Positions 6,801 to 12,627 of a stretch of DNA of 16,152 bases are shown piece after piece. A model generated the notes under the pieces. It worked only from the letters and a program-made list of their open reading frames with translations, was not told where the DNA came from and did not search any database. How positions within the stretch are numbered: position 1 is the stretch's first letter; every line of letters starts with the position of its first letter. The translations under genes and the position numbers were made by a program. Source of the stretch: Acidobacteriota bacterium (GTDB lineage Bacteria > Acidobacteriota > JAAYUB01 > JAMOQF01); NCBI GenBank assembly GCA_027040585.1, contig JALULU010000043.1, positions 1-16,152 on the forward strand, in the 5' to 3' direction.

Positions 6801-9047
6801 ATATTTATATTTTTTAGAGAGGGAGAGGGAAAATTCTTTAAATATAAATTTCCTACTGGTACCCCTATTTCCCTTGCATGTGCTGATCTGGACAAGGATG
6901 GGATAAGTGAAATCATAGTTGGATTTGCAGATGGAAGCATAAAGATATATACACCTTCAAATATTTTGAACAAAGAGAGTGGAGATTTAGGTTTTTTGAG
7001 GAAGATATTTGAGATAAAGACCAATGGGGAGCCCAAAGATTTAAAATCAATGGATATAAACAATGATGGAAAATATGATTTGATCTATTTAGATGATTCA
7101 AATGACAGTGTAGTGGTGCTTTATGGGGAGGATTATACAGAGGAAAAGGAATATTATTTGGATGGTGTGCCAGAAAAGATGACAATAGCGGATGTAAATG
7201 GTGATGGGCTTGAGGACATATGTATTGCAAAGTCAAGTGGGAACAGTGTTTCAATTTTATATAACAGTGGTGATGGGAGTTATCAACTTAATGAGGTATC
7301 CCCTGGTGGATATCAATTTGACTATGAAGATATAGACCATGGGGATTTTAACAGAGATGGAATTTATGATATTGCTTTATCCTCAGAGGGGGAACAGGCA
7401 ATTGTATCGGCTATTGGGACGCCAGGTGGGATAATTTTTAACAATGGGGTTGGTATTTCCTATACACCATCTGCAATAGCAGTATCCAATTTAGATGCAG
7501 TGAATGGGGATGATGTGCTTGTGGGCTTTTCAGATTACTATAAATTGATTCTCTGCTCAAGTGATGAGGATGGAAAGATACACCAGAGATTTGTAATAAA
7601 CACCCTCGATGACATTGAGATAGATCCAGATAATGGTGTTATATTACCCGAAGATGATGTTGCTGTGATTATAGATGGTTTAAGTTATGGTGGGGTGAGT
7701 GATATGACTGGAATGGTTGGAGTGGTAAATCAGAAATATAATTTATTTTATTTTCCAAAAAGCAGCAATATTTCTTTTTCACTAATAAATGTAGACGATG
7801 ATGAATCCCTTTTAATGAATTTTGAACTGTATGATAAAAGTGGTGCGCTTTTAAATTTCGACACCCTTTCAGTTTCATCCCATTCACAGTATGCGGGGTA
7901 TTTTTCATCAGATGATATTTTTGGGGATGATGCTGGGGATGACAAGTTTGTGAGACTTTTTATAACGAAGCCATATCCTTATGGGATTTATCTCTTCAAT
8001 TCTCCGACAAATCCAAACACTTTAGATGGTGGGAAATTGATTTCAGCTGCTGAGGTAAAGACAAATGGAGTATTTCCGGTAGTTAAGACAGAAGATGGTT
8101 ATACAAAAATATATTTAATAAATCCCTTTAAGGAAGAAAATGAACTCAAAATATCTCTAAAGTCAAAGGATGGGGTTGAGAAAGATAGTAAGGATGTGAC
8201 CCTTAATTCCAGAGAGGAGAAGGTATATGATTTAAAGGAGCTATTTAATACAATTGAGGATGAAGATTACGTTGAGATATTTTCAAATAAAGGATTTTTA
8301 GGGATTGAGAGTTTTGGGACGGATGAGACCCTTGGTATATTGCCATCAATATATCCAAAAACAGGAGATAGTGTTCTCTACTGCCCCCATATTGCAAGCG
8401 GGACATTTGGAGATGTGGTATATGAGACAAAGATAGATTTGATAAATGTTTCAAATGATGATGCCATAGTGAATATATATTTATATTCAGATGATGGGAG
8501 TGAGGTTGGTAAGGTAAGTGATTATACGTTGAAGGCACATGAAAAACTTGAGAGCAGTTTAAAGGATTTATTTAATTTAGATGAGAGTGTTGGCACAACA
8601 GGGTATCTTGAAGTTGAATCTTCAGAAGATTCAGCACTTGTGGGAAGCTTTACCTTTGAAAATAGTAAAGGGACAATACTGTCCAGTTTACCTTTTACAT
8701 CAGAGAAGGGAAATTTAATTATGCCACATATTGCAAATGGAGACATTGGAGGAATTAATTACTGGACGGGACTTGCCATACTTTCTCCAGATTCAGATGA
8801 GAACGTATCCATAAAGGTTTACGATAAAGATGGAAAATTGATTGCTGAAAAAGATATTTCACTTAAAGCTGGTCAAAGATTTGTAAGTACATTAAATGGA
8901 GATGATTTATTTCCAAATATAGGAAATGTCATGGGGGGGTGGATAACAATTGAAGGAGATAATAAAGATTTAATGGCGGTGGAACTCTTTGGAGATAGAG
9001 ATTTTTCAATTATGAGTGTGGTACCAGCTACAAAGATTCCTGAGTAA
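3891..9047 (+). CDS. Large secreted mosaic protein: SBBP-type propeller, FG-GAP-like Ca-binding repeats, four C-terminal modules
   Basis: 1718 residues starting at GTG 3891, with AAGAGGAGG 5 nt upstream; an ATG at 3889 is followed at once by a stop. A signal peptide spans about 1-21. Residues 26-207 start FIENRGQYP and match the N-terminal domain usual in SBBP-repeat proteins. Residues about 207-690 carry propeller-type repeats such as TFLGGDGNDE, VVGGTTTDYSSFP, FIGGTTNSNDLLP and FIAGTTTSQNYP. Residues about 700-920 are a beta-rich region that I cannot name, with CNPC at 785-788. After a basic linker (952-969) come four Asp-rich loops of the DxDxDG type (999-1008, 1055-1064, 1101-1110, 1152-1161), as in FG-GAP/VCBS repeats, probably binding calcium. 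Four related modules end the protein (about 1296-1386, 1405-1489, 1513-1603, 1626-1714). I see no TM anchor, LPXTG, PEP-CTERM or type IX sorting tag. It is likely a surface or released adhesive or binding protein; its ligand is unknown. It appears monocistronic, with its own divergent promoter. Confidence 0.9.
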   Translation: MRKVFFIFSILIFFTYIFSFSFDSKFIENRGQYPSEIKYYTSTKDGVMFFGDNSFGFITSKKGYTYTYRVHLDGKLTTGEKNITKVNIYKGNLKLTNLKTYKTLFYKSKDYKIKFYKNNGRVEWDIKTEDIKSVKLKYEIGNGEIEAKGNRLYLKWQNGEILEMIPKSICEGKEVKVSYNIIGKNVVTFKSKDLNLNGGNTKITIDPSTFLGGDGNDECKTIKVVKEDYLVVGGTTTDYSSFPGSSSKIGEVKSTIGEKDIFLARTGFNLKVLDEITFIGSNENDDINSMKNVGNFIFICGATDDPETFMPDYISNAYGNIHSFDDTTGFLITLSLDPFEIKPNLSLLIGGTKEDVCNDISIVSLQSVYVCGETESINILPAGVTGYAPSWFHNGTTYQDKTGFVMKIKFNSNGPEIENGTYVGGESSDDDEVCYGICVKRNSDLTVKSVFICGYTETNELPSCPNPPSDIGGDSAAYFSKLSPDLSSFLGTVYFDGSGDDVAKRIVYEPDGDTLFIGGTTNSNDLLPTCVGGTAPCAENWQNLNGGDDCFIATTEAKNLAPESLNGIPLGTNNDDELYNLTLYTLEQTSDVHLFIEGQFNGKAGVKYVNGYYDSIPDGSRFVFRKESEKDHYFTDGVAYDATVYADDIFIAGTTTSQNYPITPPVLDKDFSGNSEGFVASLDTDTLSVIPQRSSRIIVTYPASSSTQIPTQNLNPNGEDFTLNFRAMKFTIPLDETNLSNLTPHDGVNFSIKLYDQDGHPLKFATTQSNITENDWTDLALLYPCNPCQISPETGKIVKWVKNDNEIKINFNTDINPDCENLPPYWSFILFIPNDQWPHTDYLDNNNLCTNFGSDQYQDTTMCIVKNFHTDASNDTGYIYAKFSSEDNYITFETPDGSEITPDYHMKLLDYNFQTDTESVSTKVDKVAPAFKKMVIADVGRVVVMPDTGELKVKKGRKKDFISISSRRKSIFIFFREGEGKFFKYKFPTGTPISLACADLDKDGISEIIVGFADGSIKIYTPSNILNKESGDLGFLRKIFEIKTNGEPKDLKSMDINNDGKYDLIYLDDSNDSVVVLYGEDYTEEKEYYLDGVPEKMTIADVNGDGLEDICIAKSSGNSVSILYNSGDGSYQLNEVSPGGYQFDYEDIDHGDFNRDGIYDIALSSEGEQAIVSAIGTPGGIIFNNGVGISYTPSAIAVSNLDAVNGDDVLVGFSDYYKLILCSSDEDGKIHQRFVINTLDDIEIDPDNGVILPEDDVAVIIDGLSYGGVSDMTGMVGVVNQKYNLFYFPKSSNISFSLINVDDDESLLMNFELYDKSGALLNFDTLSVSSHSQYAGYFSSDDIFGDDAGDDKFVRLFITKPYPYGIYLFNSPTNPNTLDGGKLISAAEVKTNGVFPVVKTEDGYTKIYLINPFKEENELKISLKSKDGVEKDSKDVTLNSREEKVYDLKELFNTIEDEDYVEIFSNKGFLGIESFGTDETLGILPSIYPKTGDSVLYCPHIASGTFGDVVYETKIDLINVSNDDAIVNIYLYSDDGSEVGKVSDYTLKAHEKLESSLKDLFNLDESVGTTGYLEVESSEDSALVGSFTFENSKGTILSSLPFTSEKGNLIMPHIANGDIGGINYWTGLAILSPDSDENVSIKVYDKDGKLIAEKDISLKAGQRFVSTLNGDDLFPNIGNVMGGWITIEGDNKDLMAVELFGDRDFSIMSVVPATKIPE
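7776..9032 (+). repeat. Four degenerate protein-level repeats in the C-terminus of the large secreted protein
   Basis: Modules of about 85-92 residues recur at residues 1296-1386, 1405-1489, 1513-1603 and 1626-1714. The shared pattern is a hydrophobic strand with an Asn or Ser, then an Asp/Glu-rich turn, then a strand ending in Y-x-x-DG or a similar K-DG/KSG turn. A Ser/Ala-His/Arg-Glu-like stretch follows, then D-LF, then a strand with GxL or WI-TIE, then a hydrophobic closing segment. Modules 3 and 4 are each preceded by PHIASG or PHIANG about 14 residues earlier. The repeats are too diverged to align by eye at the DNA level, so this is old duplication and not recent tandem expansion. Confidence 0.7.
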
Positions 9048-9111
9048 TTTTTTTAATTCAAAAAAGTTATGAGTAATGGATAAATGAAAATTTTATATAA
9101 GGAATGTAATG

Positions 9112-9122
9112 GTGCCAGGCAC
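9112..9122. repeat. Isolated GC-rich palindrome GTGCCAGGCAC
   Basis: An 11-bp perfect inverted repeat (GTGCC, A, GGCAC), 8 of 11 G/C, sits alone in a spacer of about 20% GC between the large secreted gene and the five-gene operon. With a 1-nt centre it cannot form a hairpin by itself. A dyad protein-binding site or a copy of a dispersed genomic repeat is more likely. It lies about 30 bp upstream of the -35 box of the next promoter. Confidence 0.5.
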
Positions 9123-9151
9123 GAAAAAATTTTAGAAATCTTCCAATTTTA

Positions 9152-9180
9152 TTAACTTTTTTTTTAAAAAATATTATAAT
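9152..9180 (+). promoter_or_regulatory. Sigma-70-type promoter for the five-gene envelope-sensing operon
   Basis: TTAACT at 9152-9157 (4/6 of TTGACA) and a perfect TATAAT at 9175-9180 are 17 nt apart. The predicted start near 9187 gives a leader of about 35 nt that carries AGAGGAAGGG at 9205-9214 before the ATG at 9222. No other strong promoter is visible before 15440, which supports one transcript for the downstream genes. Confidence 0.6.
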
Positions 9181-9221
9181 TCGATTTATTCGTTAAAAAG
9201 TTTAAGAGGAAGGGTTTTATT

Positions 9222-10043
9222 ATGAAAAAATTAGTTATCTTAAGTCTTTTTTTGTTTTTAATGCTTTCTTTTTCTTTAGCTTTAGAACGTCCTTTTCATA
9301 CTGAAGATATGAATTTTTTAAACAGAGGAGATTTTGAGTTTCAATTTGGAATGTCTTATTATGACAGTTATAAAAATTTTTACTCGAATTTAGATGGAGA
9401 TCTATTTAAATTTGGAGAGATGAATTTGAGATTTGGTCTTTCTGACAATACTGAACTTGATATATCGTGGAGTGCCCAAAACTATTATTCTCTTGACCAT
9501 CCGGTTTCTGGTGGTAATTTTTCCTTTACAGGTGATGATACAAATGATTGGGGAGATGTCAGGATAACAACAAAAATTAAAATTTTAGGAGAAACACCTG
9601 TTACACCTGCAGTTGGTATGAAATTTCAGGTAAAACTCCCCAATGCTGATGATACCAAAGGGATAGGTCTTGATACGACTGATTTTTTTGGAACTTTTAT
9701 TTTTCAAAAAGGCTTTGGAAAGCTTTCTCTTTTTACAGAAGTTGGGCTTGCTATTTATGGAGATCCAAGAGAAGGGAGTAATCAGATAGATAAGTTTATA
9801 TATGGGGTTGGTGGTATATATAAGTTAAATAAAATTTTTGACCTTGTTGGAGAGGTTTATGGAAACGCTTTTCACGACACAAAAATCTATCCAAATCATG
9901 GAGATATAATGGGTGGTTTAAGGATAAAAACAGGTAATCTCAGATGGGATGCAGGTATATGTGCTGGACTGGATAATGATAACACCTATGACTATGGTGT
10001 TACTTTTGGGGTTAGCTATTTGTTTAAAGGTATATTTCATTAA
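9222..10043 (+). CDS. Outer-membrane beta-barrel protein, MetA-like (PF13557-type)
   Basis: 273 residues with a clear signal peptide (MKK, a Leu/Phe core, cleavage near SLALE at about 19-22). The mature part starts RPFHTEDMNFLNRG and alternates polar and aromatic residues through to the end, as expected of a beta-barrel of about 10-12 strands. GDVRITTKIKIL near 112-123 and KFQVKLPNADD near 133-143 resemble the core of the phenol-degradation meta-pathway MetA-like family, a group of small outer-membrane proteins that is poorly understood. The strand FGVSYLF lies next to the C-terminus. The last residues (KGIFH) do not end in Phe, so the usual terminal aromatic signal is displaced. It is the first gene of the operon, with a good Shine-Dalgarno and promoter, 23 nt before the diguanylate cyclase gene. 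Transport of a hydrophobic compound is possible for the family but nothing here shows a substrate. Confidence 0.82.
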   Translation: MKKLVILSLFLFLMLSFSLALERPFHTEDMNFLNRGDFEFQFGMSYYDSYKNFYSNLDGDLFKFGEMNLRFGLSDNTELDISWSAQNYYSLDHPVSGGNFSFTGDDTNDWGDVRITTKIKILGETPVTPAVGMKFQVKLPNADDTKGIGLDTTDFFGTFIFQKGFGKLSLFTEVGLAIYGDPREGSNQIDKFIYGVGGIYKLNKIFDLVGEVYGNAFHDTKIYPNHGDIMGGLRIKTGNLRWDAGICAGLDNDNTYDYGVTFGVSYLFKGIFH

Positions 10044-10066
10044 CATTATTTAGGTTATAAATTTTT

Positions 10067-10777
10067 ATGAATGTATTCATCCTTACAGAAATTTGTTTTT
10101 CAGTAGTTTCTTTAATAATTTTTTTTATCGCTGATTTACTTTTAATTTTTATTGGTGGATATCTTTTTTCAAAGTACCAAAATGTTCTTTTAAGAAAAAA
10201 TCTAAATAAAATAAAAGAAATTTTATCTGACAGGACAAAAGAACTTCAAGATTATAAAGGTGCTTTAGCAAAACTTATTAATTATGACCCATTAACTGGT
10301 CTTAGAAATAGAAGTTCCCTATTTGAATTGCTTGAACTTGAATTTAGAAGACTTGAAAGGGTGGAAAACACTTACATATCAATTTTAATATTTGATATTG
10401 ATAATTTTAAAGACATAAATCATGGTTATGGACCAAAAGTAGGAGATGAGATTTTAAGATTTTTTGGAAAATTTTTAACAAATAATTTGAGAAAGTTGGA
10501 TATTGTTGGTAGATTGGGGGAAGATGAGTTTTTGGCAATTTTACCAACTACTGATATTGATGGCGCAAGGATTGCCGCTGAAAAAATTAGAAGTAAAATA
10601 TCAAAATCCATTTTAAAATATGAGAAAGAACCCATTAGTTTTACTATAAGTGGCGGTATAGCAAGTATAAAATCAAAGATAAGATTTTCCTCTACTTTAA
10701 TGGATAAATTTGTTAAAGAAGCGGAGAAAAAACTAAAACTTGCCAAGGAAGAGGGCGGAAATAAAATTAAGTGGTAA
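10067..10777 (+). CDS. Membrane-anchored diguanylate cyclase (GGDEF domain, GEDEF variant)
   Basis: 236 residues: one or two N-terminal membrane segments (about 9-34), a short coiled-coil-like stretch (about 38-70), then a GGDEF domain. Diguanylate cyclases make cyclic di-GMP from two GTP as dimers on the cytoplasmic side. Seen: DPLTGLRNR at 74-82, FDIDNF at 109-114 with metal-binding Asp110, and GDEIL at 127-131. The signature is GEDEF at 151-155 instead of GGDEF. An inhibitory I-site RKLD (142-145) lies exactly five residues before it. The usual IND-x-x-GH is INHGYGP here, so Asp and His of that loop are replaced. The metal residues are intact, so weak activity, or a c-di-GMP receptor role through the I-site, are both possible. 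The ribosome site is poor (TAGGTT, about 12 nt upstream), but the 23-nt gap suggests it belongs to the operon. Confidence 0.9.
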   Translation: MNVFILTEICFSVVSLIIFFIADLLLIFIGGYLFSKYQNVLLRKNLNKIKEILSDRTKELQDYKGALAKLINYDPLTGLRNRSSLFELLELEFRRLERVENTYISILIFDIDNFKDINHGYGPKVGDEILRFFGKFLTNNLRKLDIVGRLGEDEFLAILPTTDIDGARIAAEKIRSKISKSILKYEKEPISFTISGGIASIKSKIRFSSTLMDKFVKEAEKKLKLAKEEGGNKIKW

Positions 10778-10853
10778 CTTTTTTCACAATTTTTAATCTA
10801 TAAAATATAAAATAAGTGTAATTTTCTTTTTACAGGTGGTAAAATATACTGTT

Positions 10854-12608
10854 ATGAGGAGGAAGATATTTTTATCCTTAATTTTAACAATATTTCTTTT
10901 GACTGTTGTTAGGGGAAATATTGTTATTAGAGGAAAGGTAGTTACAAAATCTAAAAAGCCAATAGTTGGAGCTCGTATAACTGCATATAACCACGTCAGG
11001 AAAAAAATTGCAGCGGTTAAAAGTAATAGAAAAGGGGAATTCTATTTAAATTTAAGTGAATCTTCAGAATATAGTATTATAGTTTCAAAAAATGGGTTTT
11101 TAGAACGTAGTATTAATTATCCAGTTAAAAAGGGAAAGAAAAATTACACCCTAATTGTCAGTTTAATCAGAAATGAAAATAGTGAGGTAAATTGGGATAT
11201 AAAAAGTTTGTTAAGGGCATCCAATAACGAGAAAGATTTAATTTTTAGGTTTGGTGGTGAGAGTAGAATAAACACCAGAAATAAAAATAAACAACAAAGG
11301 AGTAATAATAAACCAGATCTTTTATCTGAATCTATACAAAGAAAGGGTGGTATGAGAATTTTTCTGAGCACAACATCAGATCTTTTAGGTGGTAATAATT
11401 TTTTCTCATTTCCAATTTCACAAGAAGGTCAATTTACAACAAAATTTGCTTATTTGCAATCAGCAGGAAGCAATGCAAATGTAATAGTTGCCGGTAAAAT
11501 AAATAGCAGTGAGAGAAAGGATGTGACAATAAAAAATGTTGTGCAATATAGATTTTCAAATAAGCATAGTTCTGAAATTTCCTTTGGATTTTCAAATTTT
11601 GGGCAATTGGATAGTTCTACTCCAGGAAACTTTTCAAATTCAATTGAAAATGAAATCATCGATACATTTCAGCCAATAAAGACACTTAATGTATCATTCA
11701 AAGATATGTTTCAGATTGATGCACCTCTTCAGATTGTTTATGGATTTGATTTTACACATATAAATGGAGAAAATGGAATAACTTTTATAAATCCAAAATT
11801 TGAATTTCATTTTATGCCAAATAAGTCAACTGATATTTTTCTAAATGCCAATCAAGACAGAAAAACATATGATAGTGATATTGATGTTTCAGAAGGGGAA
11901 AGTGTTTCTCTTTTATCGCCTGCTTCTGTTTCAAGGGTCAATGGACTTGACACATTTATAAATAGATATACCCATTATGACACCGGTTTTTCTTTTTTAG
12001 TAGGAAATAACTCCAAAGTTCAATTGACAACTTTTATTGATAAAGTTGCAGGTGCTGGATTGCCTTTTGTGGCAATATTAAAAAGTCCTTTTAAAAATAG
12101 TTCTTCAACATTTTATCCCATATTGCCTTCAGAATATAGTAAGGATAGTGGATTAAAAATAGATTTTGAACATAGATGGAATGATATCTTAAAAACTTCG
12201 GTTATATATATTTATGGAGATACCTCATATATTAACTCTTATGATGCATCTAATAAAAAATTTTCCTTTTCAAAAGGTTTCTATAGTAAAATAAGCACAA
12301 ATGTTGATTTAAATATTCCATCAACGGATACAGATATCAAGACAATTTACAATTATTCTCCTATTAAAAACTCAATTATGGGAATTGGTTCCTTTTATGA
12401 TTACTATAGCACAGGAAATAATTCCCTAAATCTGTTTATAAAACAAAAAATATCTTTTCTTAGTTCTGATTTTGGCAGATGGGAGGCAATTTTAGATCTA
12501 AGGGATATTTTAAACCAGGGGATTGATGTTTATGAGACTGCTGGTGGAGATTTAATAATTGTTAGAAACAGAAGAAGTTTTAGGGGGGGGATAAATTTCC
12601 ATTTTTAA
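10854..12608 (+). CDS. Outer-membrane beta-barrel protein with N-terminal carboxypeptidase-regulatory-like domain
   Basis: 584 residues from ATG 10854, which gives a clean signal peptide (MRRK, a Leu/Ile core, cleavage near residue 21). The frame extends to a GTG at 10836, but that GTG overlaps the AGGTGG at 10834-10839, which is the best ribosome site, so I prefer the ATG although the 14-nt spacing is long. Residues 23-105 form a carboxypeptidase-regulatory-like domain of the prealbumin type: IRGKVVTKSKKPIVGARITA, then GEFYLNL, then YSIIVSKNGF. The remainder is Asn/Ser/Phe-rich and strand-like, ending GGINFHF with a C-terminal Phe typical of barrel proteins recognised for outer-membrane insertion. 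I see no TonB box and no plug domain, so this is not a complete TonB-dependent receptor. The cargo is unknown. It lies directly upstream (19 nt) of a kinase with a PDZ-like domain, which could bind such a C-terminus. Confidence 0.83.
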   Translation: MRRKIFLSLILTIFLLTVVRGNIVIRGKVVTKSKKPIVGARITAYNHVRKKIAAVKSNRKGEFYLNLSESSEYSIIVSKNGFLERSINYPVKKGKKNYTLIVSLIRNENSEVNWDIKSLLRASNNEKDLIFRFGGESRINTRNKNKQQRSNNKPDLLSESIQRKGGMRIFLSTTSDLLGGNNFFSFPISQEGQFTTKFAYLQSAGSNANVIVAGKINSSERKDVTIKNVVQYRFSNKHSSEISFGFSNFGQLDSSTPGNFSNSIENEIIDTFQPIKTLNVSFKDMFQIDAPLQIVYGFDFTHINGENGITFINPKFEFHFMPNKSTDIFLNANQDRKTYDSDIDVSEGESVSLLSPASVSRVNGLDTFINRYTHYDTGFSFLVGNNSKVQLTTFIDKVAGAGLPFVAILKSPFKNSSSTFYPILPSEYSKDSGLKIDFEHRWNDILKTSVIYIYGDTSYINSYDASNKKFSFSKGFYSKISTNVDLNIPSTDTDIKTIYNYSPIKNSIMGIGSFYDYYSTGNNSLNLFIKQKISFLSSDFGRWEAILDLRDILNQGIDVYETAGGDLIIVRNRRSFRGGINFHF

Positions 12609-12627
12609 GCAATAACGTAAAGTTTTT

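Noticed and set aside
8522..8746. Antisense open frame within the C-terminus of the large gene
   Set aside because: It lacks a ribosome site and family features. The plus frame is clearly coding, and similar short antisense frames recur throughout the window as by-products.
9048..9065. Terminator after the large gene (T7, short loop, A6)
   Set aside because: The stem is only A-T pairs with no GC core and no U tract after it. It is probably chance in AT-rich DNA.
9118..9131. Possible sigma-54 promoter: GGCACG resembles the -24 element
   Set aside because: The GC dinucleotide required about 10 nt after the GG is absent (AT-rich there), and a good sigma-70-type promoter lies just downstream.
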